A stretch of DNA of 64,000 nucleotides from Aspidiotus rigidus (GCA_035079385.1 JAVHKY010000053.1:5146001-5210000), one strand, 5' to 3'. Counted from the stretch's first letter, positions 37,250-48,960 are shown. The notes: generated from the letters alone by a model not told the origin. Numbers and translations: made by a program.

Positions 37250-38330
37250 ATATGTACTAGTCTGTCTGTAGATCGCAGACCCGCAGTTTACTTGAGAGCA
37301 TCACTGAAGGTGGAGCTTGCGACTACAACCAGTGCGAGGAGTAGATATTCAAGGATATTTTGTGAGTTTAGGCATTTGCCCTGTAAAGCTTTAATGTGAA
37401 GCGTCCAGGAGTATTTGGAATCAAAGGTAAGACCGAGGAATTAGGTAGAGAGACTGGTCTGGAAGTTTTGGAGGAGGAGGGAGTAGAGGCAAGACCTAAG
37501 TGCCTTTGATGGAATTGAAGTAGAACGGTTTTTTTCCTAGAAAAACGAAAACCTCGATCTGAGGCCCGTGAGGAAGCCTTATCGAGGGTGAGTCAAAGAA
37601 GACGAGCAACTTGTATTTGATTTATAGAAGCGAGGGAGACATCGAAATTGTTTACAGAGGGCAAAAAGGGGACGGCACAGTTTATTAAATCGTCTATGGC
37701 AATCACGAAGAGAGGAACCTTCTGAATCTCTCCCTTCGGGACGCCATTTTGAATGGAATGGAGAGAAGCGGTTATGAATTCGGGTGGATTTGTGATGAAG
37801 TAAAAATTGGAGAATGTAGAATAAGTTGCCAAGGAATAAATGGATCGTTTACAAAATGATTCTAAACTTCGAGGTTGAGGTTGGAAACGGCTTACAGAAG
37901 CCATAATGACAGGAAGATAAGATGTTGTTAGATTCAAGGAACCAGAATAATCTTTCGTTGAAGATTTTTTAGTAGAGTTTACATAGATAGAACGATAGGA
38001 TGAGGAGAAGAAAAGGATCTTTGGGGGTTTTCAGAATTAGTCGAAGACGATGGCTAGTTTCCAAGCTAGAGGAGGGTACAAGCCTTGGAGTAGAATGGAG
38101 TTGAAGTGTGGAAGAAGGTGAAGGTTTTTGAGCACGGAGGTGTGAATATTATCCGAGCCGGGAGCGGTTTTTTTTCGAGGTCTTTGTTAATGGTCGAGTC
38201 GAGTTCAAGCGGGGTTGATAGGGGTTGTTGTAAGAAAAGAAAAGGGGCTGGAGCGTCGCTAACATTAGGAGTTCAGGGGTTTAAGGAGACAATCCCGCCG
38301 AGTTTTATATTTCTTTAGTAAATACCAGAT
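37250..38330 (-). mobile_element. Jockey/I-type RT relic
   Basis: From high to low coordinates on the minus strand the motifs follow RT order. First come TAPGSDNIHTSVLKNL (about 38,150) and a region matching PSSYRxI. Next are STFSNFYFITN and QNGVPKG (about 37,740), then LFVIAIDDL. GFRFSRKKTV follows (about 37,560), then a stretch corresponding to FLGLTFDSKYSWTLHIKAL in another frame (about 37,400). Frameshifts and stops separate the blocks. The FADD box itself is not clean. This is an old inactive copy facing the same way as the fragment at 36.35-36.66 kb. Confidence 0.78.
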
Positions 38331-38334
38331 TGTT

Positions 38335-39430
38335 TGATCTATCAAGTCCCTGGAAGAGGTACAAGGCTTCGCCGAAAGGTTAGCTTCCAAAATCCTCCCC
38401 TGAAACAGACCTCCTGTTGAAACAGTATTGCAATCTTGCGTCCAGCCCTTCTAAGGATTGCTTATGGGCTTCACTGGGTTATGACCTCCCGCTCGGCCAG
38501 TGCCACATTTTTACCGGAACCCAGTCTTCGAAGTATTTTATAGGTCAGAAGAGCGAAATGGGTTACAGATTAATTTTTAAAAATTTCATGGCTCCCATAC
38601 TGCCGTGTTGAACCAGAAGACCTCATCTACACAATCATCGATCTGGAAAAACAGCACCGTTTTCCACTTTGCATCAATCTTGTTCGGTGACTCTGCACAG
38701 TACTGGAATAGTGATTGATATTTTGGCTCGGTAGCGAGAAGACTAAAGACTACCCTACCCAGAAAAAATATTATGCCCTTCTTCGTCTATCAAAGTACCA
38801 ATTTTTCGATTTTCCAGATCGATGATTGTGGGGGTAAGGTCTTTTAGTTTAACACGAAAAGATGTTTTACGGTTTGTTAAAACCATTACTTCCTGAACTC
38901 AAAGCACATATTTTGGTATTACTTCATGAAAATTTGATAAACTATTACGTACACTTCTGTAATTCTTGTATCAACGTGTATAATTTCCGAATGTTTACAT
39001 GAACAGGTGTCACATTTACTTCGTGTAAGCACTTTTTCTATGCAAGTGTATGTTTTGGTTTCGGTAGGCACATTTATGTACAATTTTTGTAGACAGATTT
39101 GTAATAATAAACGTTAATGTTTTGATCGTAGAGGCTATAGCGAAACTCTGAATGTGGAAATTAATCTTTTATGAGTCAAATACGATGTAGGAAATTGATA
39201 CGAATTTATTTATATAACTTTATGTAATAATTATGCGGGGTGATTTATGATAAGCTGAATTCATTTCCTCGCTAGAACTCGGAGCAGAAATGGAAATTCA
39301 ACGTATGACACGACAGAATAACGGTCTCCTATTTTTGTTATCGTATAATGTATTGAATATTACACATATTCGAGCCCTCAACTTTTTTCTCGTTTTCATT
39401 ATCCCGAGTATTCATTTTTCATCGATGGAG
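38335..39430. other. Unassigned sequence
   Basis: Contains short frames (for example 38,417-38,611, plus) without recognisable motif. Nothing else was seen. Confidence 0.35.
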
Positions 39431-39431
39431 A

Positions 39432-39581
39432 ATGCCTCAATCAGCAGATTTCACAATCTTCCTCGTGGAAGCTGATGGAGAAATCGAACTTGTTATGTAC
39501 GGAGTCTGCCGATGGCGTCACGAATTCTACAAAAAGGGTCGCAAACTCGTCGGCTTTTTGTCGCTTCAAGTTAGGTCGTAG
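39432..39581 (+). CDS. Short ORF, possible FLYWCH-like fragment (49 residues)
   Basis: The open frame starts MPQSADFTIFLVEADGEIEL and continues with VMYGVCRWRHEFYKKGRK. The spacing of LVxxG, aromatic/R residues and KKGRK resembles the start of FLYWCH zinc fingers, but the Cys and His ligands expected afterwards are missing. It lies 60 bp upstream of another open frame on the same strand. It is either a degenerate domain fragment, an exon, or chance. Confidence 0.25.
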   Translation: MPQSADFTIFLVEADGEIELVMYGVCRWRHEFYKKGRKLVGFLSLQVRS

Positions 39582-39641
39582 TAAAATTTTTTGATGGTAC
39601 GAAACTTACACCCATCTATACACGTACTTACATGAGAAGCT

Positions 39642-39920
39642 GTGACGAGCTATGGACTGCCATTTCAATATCAGTCATTATTCCTAGATTTTATTTATTA
39701 TCATCGCTTCGGTATTATTTTTCTGGATTGTCGAAAACTTTTCCGTATATTTTACAAGCCGATGAAAGATGACTGTAACAGAACGGAACGAAAAAGAGGA
39801 AATGATTATAGTCCTGCACATTTTTATGATCTTTTTTTGCGAGCTGATGATCGTCCCGCTCGTCGTTATGTGGAACGCGAAATTTATCGTCTAAATTTCT
39901 CCCCTTACGAAGTTTTATAA
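39642..39920 (+). CDS. Hypothetical 92-residue open frame, C-terminal half charged
   Basis: The first 40 residues are hydrophobic and may be intronic. After a possible acceptor (ATTTTACAAG, about 39,760) the frame becomes strongly charged and ordered (for example RADDRPARRYVEREIYRLNF), ending SPYEVL before the stop. No family was recognised. It may pair with the open frame at 39,432-39,581. Confidence 0.25.
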   Translation: MTSYGLPFQYQSLFLDFIYYHRFGIIFLDCRKLFRIFYKPMKDDCNRTERKRGNDYSPAHFYDLFLRADDRPARRYVEREIYRLNFSPYEVL

Positions 39921-39924
39921 CCGT

Positions 39925-41470
39925 AATTAATTATGAAAAAGAGCGCTTATCGTGTGTTGGTTACACCATTTCGATGTCTATTCTATTACTGTACCAAAAA
40001 AAGAAGTGGCTTACCTCATATGAAACGGTGAAATAATCGTGCAGAAGTTATACGGACCGCTGTATACGTCTTACTGAAATTTATATTTCGATAATATTTA
40101 AGATCGACTAGACCCTGACAAATTTGCAGATTTCGAATCTATTAACGAAGATGTCAAGGTAACGAAAGAAAAAATTTATGAGTCGTGTCTCATCCGGAAC
40201 AGAAAGTTGGAAAATTGGAATGTGGAATAAGTATCAGAAAAGTTTTCGCTTCGAACAAAGCTCGTCGTTAAAATGTGATAAGAATTTTATTTTGTTGTCG
40301 TTTTTGTTCTTCTCTGGGGTTCAAAATTTTCGTCTTATTTCACGATTTATTTACAAAATTTCGCTGTAGTGAAAGTGAAAAGCGAGGGTAAACTGTTGGC
40401 GAGCCTGTACACCAAAGTCCCGCAGTGAATGTCGTAATTTTCGCCCACCGAAATGAATAAAATTTAACGAGCCTCAATGCGCTTTATACTTACTCTAGGA
40501 ACAAATTTTGGAAAAGTTCTTCAACTTGCCATCTTCTTCCTCGATCGCTATATTGCGAAATTGCGTTAAATAAGGAAATGAAAGAGAACGATCGTAACAG
40601 CTTCTTGGATGAACCCAATAAATTTTTTCTTTCATACGTTATAGGCTTGTGGTAGAAATTTGAACTTATTTCGGAACGATCGGAGAAAAATTCATCGACT
40701 CGTAAAATGGTACCGCACGAAAGAATGGCGAAGGTTTTTGGATTGCTGTAGGAGATGAGAATGCATATTTTCGGGTGGGATATCAACTCGTGGAGAATTA
40801 ATTGAAAGGTTTATCCTTGCATTACTGTATTAGAGGTTTCTGGTTTTATTTGAAATTAGACAAACTTAATGATGGAGCGAAGCAAAAGAAAAAATTAGAT
40901 ACCTCAGTACATACGATAGCGGTAATATTCATCGTGTTGTACTTACGATACGGAACAGTAAATATCTCTTGAAGCCTATCTAGCTGCACTTTTTCTAGCC
41001 TAGAAAAATTCCTACAATCTAACTTTGGCAAAAATCTAGCCTAGACATTCTTCTATGCAGTGTAACCTAACTTATGGTTGACGACGTAGACGTGTTTTGA
41101 GGATGAACCTCTTCTATGCAATGTAACCTTCTTTTTTCTTAATTACGAAAAATGCCCTCCGGCATTCTCTCAGACACAGCCCTCATCGGATCATGTTCCC
41201 GCCCCTTGCCACAGAGGGAGACAAAAGTATAGGGGGCAGGTACAGTGATTACATATTACTCTAGGGATAGCCCCCCACTCCACTTACGTACCAAGGTTTA
41301 ACAAAGAGAGTTAGGGGAAGGCTATGGACTATTGCAGAATGGAATGGTTATTTAAACCATTAAGCTATCAAAAATCTTATGCTTAAGGCTAGTGGTTTTA
41401 CTTATGCTTAAGGCTAATTGATTATGTGGTAATCATTTCCGAATTAGTTTTCTGTTTACTGTCTGTCTGC
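39925..41470. other. Unassigned sequence
   Basis: No gene recognised. Near 41,370-41,420 the phrase CTTATGCTTAAGGCTA occurs twice in tandem, possibly part of the 3' region of the R1-like element next to it. Confidence 0.4.
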
Positions 41471-41479
41471 TTTCATTTG

Positions 41480-43600
41480 TTTTCAGTTGTGACTGTTTTT
41501 CTCCGGGCAGCCATGATCACTTCCTGCCAAAGAAATTTTCATACTTCTTCTAGGTATCTTTTCATATTATCCATATCCCACCGTATTGGACGATCCTGCA
41601 GGTGCACTGGGCATTCCTCGAAGATACGTTTTGCATTTTACACTTCTACGCCACTTTCGCAATTTGGGGATATTGCTTTCTTAATCTCAAACCGATATAT
41701 GGCCAGAGAGCGCCATCCCCAGCATAGAGCCTGTTGGGCTCTGATGCTCTCTGGCTACTAGCAGTAGTTCTTTAGTCCAGAGGTCTTTCTCAAATTTTAG
41801 CCATCTCATATTCCAATTTTTAATGGAATCTTTGCATAACCACCCAGCAACATCTTCAACTGCTGGTGGGGGTGTTTTCACATTAGTCTCCTCTATGCTC
41901 CATGTGATAGCCCGTTCCGCAATGGTGTATCTGTAAGACAGCCAGCCGGTGACGACTGTTGCTGGCAGGTACGAATCACTACGGTAGAGTCGGCCATAGA
42001 AAATAACCATCAAGCGATGAATCCTGTCTACAATTTTGCTGCATTTGGTCCCAGCATGTGCTAGCATATAAAAGCTGTACATCAATTGTCCCATTAAGCA
42101 TAATACGACGCGTCTCTGTGCTGTACCCAAATATATTGCGTGCCACAGCACCCAATTTGGGCATTACTATCATCCCCTTTTTGTACAGCTCATTCAGGTG
42201 GTCAGTCCATGTAAGCCCATCGTCCAGTATAACTCCTAAATATTTCATGCGCATTCCAAATTGGTTAATACTGCATGGAAAGACCATGGTGCGCCCTTGC
42301 GCGCAAGCAGCATGACGTCTGTCTTTTCTTTACTCAGCAGCGGACCAGTAAGGTCATATCCTCCTGAACCATTGCAATTTCCCTTCCTAACTTTAGCGAT
42401 GAGCTTGTCTTGATTATCACCACATAACAACACCGGAGTGTCGTCTGCGTAACAACAACATTTTGTCCACCGCTTGCGCACTTCCTCTGTGACCATATTA
42501 TATCCAATATTCCACAGAAGAGGGCCGACCACACTCCCCTGTGGACACCCTCTTTCAAGAAGTTTTGTCACTTCTCCATATGTGACACTCCTTTCTGTCA
42601 GGTAGCTACTTTATATCTTTGTAGTTCTTTCAGAATATTATGGTACCAGAGCAGGTGGTCGAATGCGCCGTTGATGTCCAATGACTCCACTGCGACCATC
42701 CTGCCCGACTTCCTCATTGTTTCCATAGACTTTACTACCGCCATTACACATTCTTCACATCCACGACCTCTGCGGGCGTGCCGCAGAGCACATTGTCAAA
42801 TCTTGGCTCAGTACGATTCACCATGCATCATTCCAGGACTTTCCCTAAAGTACTACGCGATAGGTCGACATGAACCTGCTGCCAATCGTCGCAATCTTCC
42901 TTTTTAGGGAAGACGACTAGTTGTCCACTTTTCCAAATTTTCGGAAAGGTGCCCCATGCCAAACAGTCGTTCATTAAGCTGGTCAACAACCCGGGCTGTG
43001 CTTTATTTGCTTCTTTCAGAGTTTTATACCTGGTGCCGTCCACCCCTGGAGCTGACTTGTTGTTCTGCCACATTAGATGGCTTGTATTTCATTGTTTGTG
43101 ACGAACATATCAATGTCCCGTGAACCTGCTGGATCCTCGAGGTCAAGTACGACTTTTCGTTGGTCTTGGAAATCCACATCTGGGAACCTGGAATTCAACA
43201 TTATACTGCGTGCCTCTTCCTCTGTTGTTGTCACCATACCGTTGTCTTCTCTTAGCGTAGAAATGCCTAGGATCCGCTCTTGGGGAGTAACCATAACTTT
43301 GTATGGCTTACCTCAAGGGCGATTCCTGCTGAAGAATTATCTCCATATTCGCTTTTTCGTCTGTCGGATGCACAGTCTGTATTTTCATCATCTCATTCCT
43401 TTCCTTGCACAAGATAGAGTGAGTTTGCTCGTTAGAGCACCAATGTATTTTCCGGCAGACGCTTCTGAAAGTCATGGAGGGTATTATTCCACCAATAGCA
43501 AGTTGTGCACTCGGCTTGGTTAAGTTTTGTGGCTTCTTTGAAGCCCTCTTTAAGCTATTCTGTAACCCTAGCTGAGCCAAGTTTAGCCTAGTGTTTTAGA
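41480..43600 (-). mobile_element. R1-like non-LTR retrotransposon, decayed
   Basis: Minus-strand frames follow the R1-like order. An endonuclease-to-RT linker lies at 43,580-43,308. NNKSAPGVDGTRYKTLK and FPKIWKSGQLVVFPKK lie in 43,073-42,828. CPQGSVVGPLLWNIGYN and CCYADDTPVLL (YADD box) lie in 42,571-42,245. MKYLGVILDDGLTWTDHL lies in 42,287-41,979. A C-terminal region contains an SPNCESG block and EECPVHLQDRPIRWD (about 41,650-41,560), the CxxC...H-type zinc finger found after the RT. Multiple frameshifts and stops disable it. LLWNIxYN matches the spelling in the fragment at 7.6-8.3 kb, so these are related lineages. Confidence 0.85.
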
Positions 43601-44430
43601 GAACAGCTTATGAAGTAGCAGAGATTGGCATTTTTCCAAATCCGAAGAGTGAAGCCTACTAATATATTTTGTGCTACCTTTAGTATAGAGAAAGCTCAGT
43701 ATATTGTGTTAGGCCTAATATACAGAAAGGTTAGTTTAGTGAGCAGGACGAGCTAGTTAGCTCAACATACCGTATATGAAGCCACTCAGGCTCAGTATGA
43801 CTTAGTATAATGTATGTTAGGCCTAATGTAGATATAGATGTCAAAGTTCCGAACGGTAAAATTTTTCTAGTCGTTAAAGTAGGTCTAGGTCACTGATGAT
43901 GTCATCAAGCGTGACGTCAAGCAGATTTTGAACTGACCTCCACCCAAAGACTTATACAGGTTGTCTCGTTCTTACTGTTTGTTATGCTAGTTGGCTGAGG
44001 GGAGCTCTAGTATAGCCTAGTACACTGTACGTTGGGTCTAGTATAATGAAATTAGCAAAGGTCGAAATTTTTTCAAGTCCCTGAATTAGGTCAAGGTCAC
44101 TGATAAAGTCGTCGAGTGTGATAAAAAATTGTGACGGTTTTCTCAAAATAAGTCGAGTCAGAAACCTTTGCAAAACCGTCAAAAAATGATGACGGTATTT
44201 TGTGACACTTTTTCCAAGAACAGTCCCAATCTTATAAGCGTATTCACTCGGGTACTGATGACGTCATCAAGCGTGACGAAAAACTGTGATGAATATTTGT
44301 GACGCTTTTCCCAGGATGAGTTCAGTCAAAAACCGTCGAAAAACCGCGACGCATTTTGGTGAATGTTTTTCGTGGAGGTTTTCAAGAGTTGTCCCAATCT
44401 TAGGAGCATATAAAATGCTGAAAACTGTCT
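43600..44430. repeat. TTAGGCC / TGACGTCA tandem repeat, copy 1
   Basis: Starts with phrases such as GTAGCAGAGAT and GAGCTAGTTAGCTCAACATA, then TATGTTAGGCCTAAT. These are followed by about two units of roughly 180-190 bp containing GATGACGTCATCAAGCGTGA and GTGACGG/TTTTTCCAAGA blocks. The same order occurs at 59.15-60.85 kb, where it is split by a mitochondrial insert. No protein is encoded. Confidence 0.75.
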
Positions 44431-44464
44431 TGGAATGTGCTCCAATTTACTTTCTTAAACTTGG

Positions 44465-44932
44465 GTTATGATCAGTGTTTGGACGTTCCCCGGAATTCAA
44501 TTTTGGACTGGGAATTCCCGGCCATTTTGCGGGAAACTCCCAGTGGATTCACATTCTACCTTGTTTTTCATTATTTTGGGCCAACTGCCTCTCTTTTTTA
44601 TTTGGTAGAAGTAGAACAACGATGTTCTGAACAAAATAGTTTTAAACATTGTTTAGAACATAATTTAAAACACTTATAGAAAAATTAGCAAAAATAAACA
44701 TCTCTATTTTTAAAAAAACATGTTTTTCCTCATAGAAACATGTTTTTCCTCACAAAAACATGTTTTTCCTCATAAAAACATGTTTTTCCTCATAAAAACA
44801 TGTTTTTCCTCATAAAAACATGTTTTTTCCCCATAAAAAAATGTTTTTTCATCATAAAAACATGTTTCTTTCACAATCGGGAATATTTTAGAGTCGGGAA
44901 CGGGAATTCTTCGTCCAAACACTGGTTATGAT
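44465..44932. mobile_element. Non-autonomous hAT element (MITE) with 8-bp target duplication
   Basis: The element spans 44,473-44,924 (452 bp). Its termini are the inverted repeat CAGTGTTTGGACG and its complement. Both sides are flanked by the identical 8-bp direct repeat GTTATGAT (44,465-44,472 and 44,925-44,932), the target-site length produced by hAT transposases. Subterminal GGGAATTCCCG-type palindromes flank the interior. The interior holds a 20-bp minisatellite and encodes no transposase, so movement would depend on an enzyme from elsewhere. The intact target duplication and good terminal match suggest a relatively recent insertion. Confidence 0.88.
44716..44870. repeat. 20-bp minisatellite inside the hAT element
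   Basis: About eight tandem copies of a 20-bp unit, consensus AAAACATGTTTTTCCTCATA. Each unit contains the palindrome AAAACATGTTTT. The central copies are identical and the outer ones are diverged, as expected for array growth in the middle. Confidence 0.92.
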
Positions 44933-45930
44933 GACGTTTTTTCATCTTTTTGAACGAAAGAAAAAGTGATTTAGATATGACTAATTTCCGAAGAAGATGT
45001 TGCAATTCCTAGAAGTTCTAAAAAGCCATTTCTGGCTTTTATTTATCTGAAACTCATCTCTTGTATTTATCAAGAACCAGCACAAAAGGGAAAGGATGAC
45101 ATCTCTGTACATTTTGGGGGCATATACTGAATTAATATTATGATTAAATCTATAATGGTCAATTACCGCTTCGTAGATGTTTTCCAAATTCGGATAGAAA
45201 AACATAATGTGAATGACGTTCTTCAAAGTTCAAACTACTTGTCCAGGTGCAGGTTTAACAAGATGGTATAATGTATCATTATCGAAACACGTCATTGGAT
45301 ATATGGAGAACAGTTTATTTGAAAATGTTTACGAAAAAAGTTTAGTTAGCTAGAATTTCGATATCGATTTCTCTCGTAGCTCGAAAACAATGAAACAATT
45401 TTTGTAGAATATATGATTTGGCGTCCCACTATGACATTGAAAAAAGTTTCTTCGTACAAAATTATAAAATGTATTTCTTTTTAATTTTCTAGGAAATTTT
45501 GGAATTTGTAGTCGAAAACTTTGTTGTTAATAATAATGATCATGAATATTTGTCGCCGAGAGTTTGACGAAAGTTTTTCGTTCTAGTTTCAACTTAATTT
45601 CCATTTATATTGGTGACGTTATCCGAGTCAATATCATTCTGTGGAAAAAATAGAACTTCGGGTAAACGTCGCAGCTCTAATTTTCTAATAAATTCTGAGC
45701 GTTTAAAAAATTTAAGGCCATGTTTGAAATGAAGTTCTTCTCAACAGCGTCTGCAGTCGACCTCAACTCAATCTTATATCAATCTCATGCGTAAATCTGA
45801 TTTGATATTGATTTCATACTGAATCAACATACACTCGTTATCCTTAGTTTCAACTTTTACAGAGGTGCTATTTTCAAAAGGAATGTAGGAAAATTTGTAT
45901 TTATATTTCTAGCCTCATTTACATAAAAAG
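44933..45930. other. Unassigned sequence
   Basis: 3' flank of the secreted-protein gene. No recognisable repeat or exon. A clean AATAAA on the minus strand was not found near the stop. Confidence 0.4.
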
Positions 45931-45934
45931 GAGA

Positions 45935-46696
45935 TTAATAAAATCCTTCCGGGCATACGTCAGCGATGTCGTCGTTCTGGAAAAAGTACTCGTCGATAGT
46001 TTCGTTTTTCTTTTCAGCTACTTCAATCTCTTTTCGCTCCCACTGGCCCAAATCCGATGGTGCGGTACACTTTAGGTCGGGTCCATAGTGCCGTTTTCTC
46101 GGAAAACACTCGGAGTCAAGCACTTGATCCAGGGTTAGTGGACATTTTTCCGGAACGGATTCAAAATTAATCGCTTCGTCGCTGTCGAACCACACTCGAT
46201 AAGCGAGATGACCACTGATGTTTTTAACCACTCGGGACCACTCTTCGTCTAGAATTTTTTCAAACTGAGTCAGTTTCCGACTCCTACTTCGGTTATCCTT
46301 TACTCGGTTATATTCCCTGAGACCGGCCTTGACGCCGCTATGGCCCTCGGAAATTATCTGAATTTGTTCTCGGAAATCAAAAATTTCTTTTATCCAGCTG
46401 TGCATATCCTGATAAGTCGGATAACACACCATTTTCAGAAGGTGTATAATAATTTTCTCGAGAGGGATTCGAACTACCGCAGAACGATCCTCTGCCATCA
46501 TTTTTAGTTCTCTCATCAGGTTCTTCCGGTCAATGAGATGGAAATTACTTGCATTGACTAGACTAACTTGAAGGTCGATCCATTGAAGATAATCGTTTTC
46601 GTAAATTTCTTCATCATCGACAGGTAAGCGTAGCACATCGGATAAAACAATCAATGGCAGAGAGCATAACAAAAGATACAATGAGCGCGACACCAT
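45935..46696 (-). CDS. Orphan secreted protein, single exon (253 residues)
   Basis: A signal peptide (residues 1 to about 19, MVSRSLYLLLCSLPLIVLS) leads a mature chain of about 234 residues, which is acidic and rich in charged helices. Mature Cys are at 91, 185, 197, 210 and 248, four of them in the C-terminal third. Possible N-glycosylation sites are N48, N159 and N231. The frame is uninterrupted and far longer than chance frames here. A TATATA motif lies about 75 bp upstream of the start. I recognise no family. An intronless, secreted, orphan coding sequence fits a lineage-specific effector or reproductive-type protein, but function is unknown. Confidence 0.8.
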   Translation of the reverse strand: MVSRSLYLLLCSLPLIVLSDVLRLPVDDEEIYENDYLQWIDLQVSLVNASNFHLIDRKNLMRELKMMAEDRSAVVRIPLEKIIIHLLKMVCYPTYQDMHSWIKEIFDFREQIQIISEGHSGVKAGLREYNRVKDNRSRSRKLTQFEKILDEEWSRVVKNISGHLAYRVWFDSDEAINFESVPEKCPLTLDQVLDSECFPRKRHYGPDLKCTAPSDLGQWERKEIEVAEKKNETIDEYFFQNDDIADVCPEGFY

Positions 46697-46768
46697 TTTT
46701 GTTGATTACGTGTCAAATGAAAGAATGAGAAAGGAATGAAAAGGTGAAATGATGTGAAGCTACACACA

Positions 46769-46778
46769 GTATATACCT
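46769..46778 (-). promoter_or_regulatory. TATA-like box of the 253-residue secreted protein gene
   Basis: On the minus strand the sequence GGTATATACTG lies about 75 bp before the start codon. A transcription start about 30 bp downstream would give a 5' leader near 45-50 nt. No other promoter element was identified. Confidence 0.4.
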
Positions 46779-46779
46779 A

Positions 46780-48715
46780 CCAGCCTATCTAAATGAGATA
46801 ATATCTTGTTGATGGATATGCAATAATCTTTGATCATTCTGTTATGGTATCATAAATGCTCAAGTAGATTTCCTCATTTGTAGATAAGGGCTATCAGAAA
46901 CTTAGCAGCTATAGGCCTCCAGGTTCAACTACATGATTACATTGTATCGCACGCGATGAGGAAAGAAAGATCCGAGTCACCACCCGCAATATGGAGTTTA
47001 GGAGAGAAAAAAAACGAAAAGTCGTTCTTCTAACAAAAAATGGAGGCTAGATTCTAGCAAAAGTCGTATTGTAGCGTGCAATACGTTTTAGCTGAAGTTT
47101 CTTAATTTCAGAAATTTCTTTCAGAATTTCACTTGATTTGAAAGTGATTGAAGGCAATTCAGTATACCAAAAAGGACTTCCCTTTGACGTGTATTATTGT
47201 ACGTCTTCGGGCTGCAGGTCAGTCGGAAATTCGCGTCATACTTTTCTGGGGACACTTTTCGCACGGCTATGGCTTACTGAAGGGACTTGAAAAAGTGTTG
47301 ACTCTCGAGTTAGGGACTCATACGTTTTGGACGTAGGTCGTCTATCACAACACATTGGGCTGAATATAAACTCATAAGCTCGGGTGGTTTACATTAAGAG
47401 TAAGTTAGGCTAAGAGTAGGAAGTTAAACTAAGACTGTGAAAGCTCAGACTTGAATCAAGAGTAGGAGTTCGCACTCGATTCTAAAATGGAAGAAGTGAA
47501 GTTGGAGCGTGGGCTCGCGTTCTAGCCTAAATAAACGTGATCGATTGAGGGACTTGGGAAAATAATTATTATCGAGATACACATACTATAATCAAGTACG
47601 AGACATAGCGACAGAAAGAGAGACAAGAACGTACGAGCTCAAAAACGCATATTTCCGACGCAATGGAGAAATATTCTCTTTTTTCTTTCCACAAAAATGT
47701 CGGAACACCGAAATATTCGAATTATCTCATACAATCTACGGGAAAAAATCGAGTGAAAAAAATCTGAAGGTGCGACAATTTCAATAGGATAAAAATATTT
47801 GAAAATTAACGTAATCGTGAATTAAAAGCGGTAATAAGTGTATTACAGGTATTTCGATTACGCTGAATCTTGAAATAATTCACAGAAGAAAGTCCTGTAA
47901 CACTACGAATGCCAGATTAGCAAGTTCAAGTCGATCGTCGCAATTTCCAAAACGAACATTTTTTTCATATCAGTTCGACAACTTATACCAACACTTAAAA
48001 TTTGTATTCGTTCCCTTGTACCTCCCGGGGCAATAATAAACAATGCTTTCACGCCGATTAGAAACTGACGTCAGTCAAATTCAGAAAACTTAGGTTTGTG
48101 GAGTAATCTAGGACTAGTGGAATTTTGACATAGCTATAAGAAAATTCTTTGCTATATAAGCGACAATGTCACTTTTTGCAACTTTGAAGAATTCAAAAAA
48201 ATTGGATTTTATATTTTGAATAAATGACAGCTTCAAATGAAAGATAATTCTTTGTTCTACAAATGAAAAAAATCTCTTGATGTCCAGGTACTATGATAAA
48301 AGTCGTATTGAATCAATTAAGTGACCGATGTTTCAGAATCTTATACTGCGCTCACAGCGCGGCACGTTGCATGACTTGCAGGGTTCTTTATCATCTTGAA
48401 CAAGATTTGCTCTGAATGGCAAGTTTTTCAAAAAAACTCCCATAGAACAAGTCCCTATGTTGAAATTTAATCCGAGTAAGGTGTGACGTCATCTGTGACT
48501 TTGACTTAATTCATAGCCCCTGCAGTATACTTATCTAAATACAGAAGCCGAGGAGTGTGACGTCATCAGGGTATAATTTTTGAAATTTTTAATGTCTTGC
48601 ATCCTGTCCATTCCCGCAAGGCCAAGTTGCCTCCCAGTTGATGGACTCGGAATTGTGAACCCTCGACCCAATCCAGAAATTTGCGAGGCCGAGTTCAAAT
48701 TTCTGTGTGAGCGCG
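46780..48715. other. Unassigned sequence
   Basis: No gene recognised. Contains scattered TGACGTCA palindromes (near 48,067, 48,484 and 48,559) and phrases such as TAAGTTAGGCTAAGAG around 47,400. Confidence 0.4.
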
Positions 48716-48960
48716 ACAGTATAATGGCTATACTAGCTGTAAACTAGGCTTGAACTATTGGACTTTAAACTAGGCCTATTACAGCTTAGTTTATGCTACG
48801 CTATACTAATGTTAGGCCAAATTTGAGTTTTCCAGTTCTAGCATAGAGTACATTAGGCTAAACTACTTTAAAACTAAGCTTGTGCTATATTAATACTAGG
48901 TATCCTAGGCTTAGTACACAATATTATACTAGCAATTGCTAGGCTTTGTATAGACAAAGA
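48716..48960. repeat. TAGGC-rich degenerate repeat
   Basis: Many near-copies of short words such as CTAGGC, TTAGGCC and ACTAGGC alternate with TATACTA-type words, as in the region at 43.6-43.8 and 59.15-59.3 kb. It is probably a decayed part of the same repeat family. Confidence 0.45.

Noticed and set aside
38106..38318. 70-residue plus-strand frame with Cys pair
   Set aside because: Antisense to the Jockey/I RT relic, whose minus-strand motifs explain the region.
43077..43523. 148-residue plus-strand open frame
   Set aside because: It lies antisense to the R1-like element's coding region and has no motif, so it is a shadow of that element.
43700..43820. TTAGG-containing words as a possible interstitial telomere tract
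   Set aside because: TTAGG occurs singly within TTAGGCC words, not as tandem pentamers.
44716..44870. CRISPR-like array
   Set aside because: Units are contiguous 20-bp tandem repeats without spacers, inside a transposon of a eukaryotic genome.
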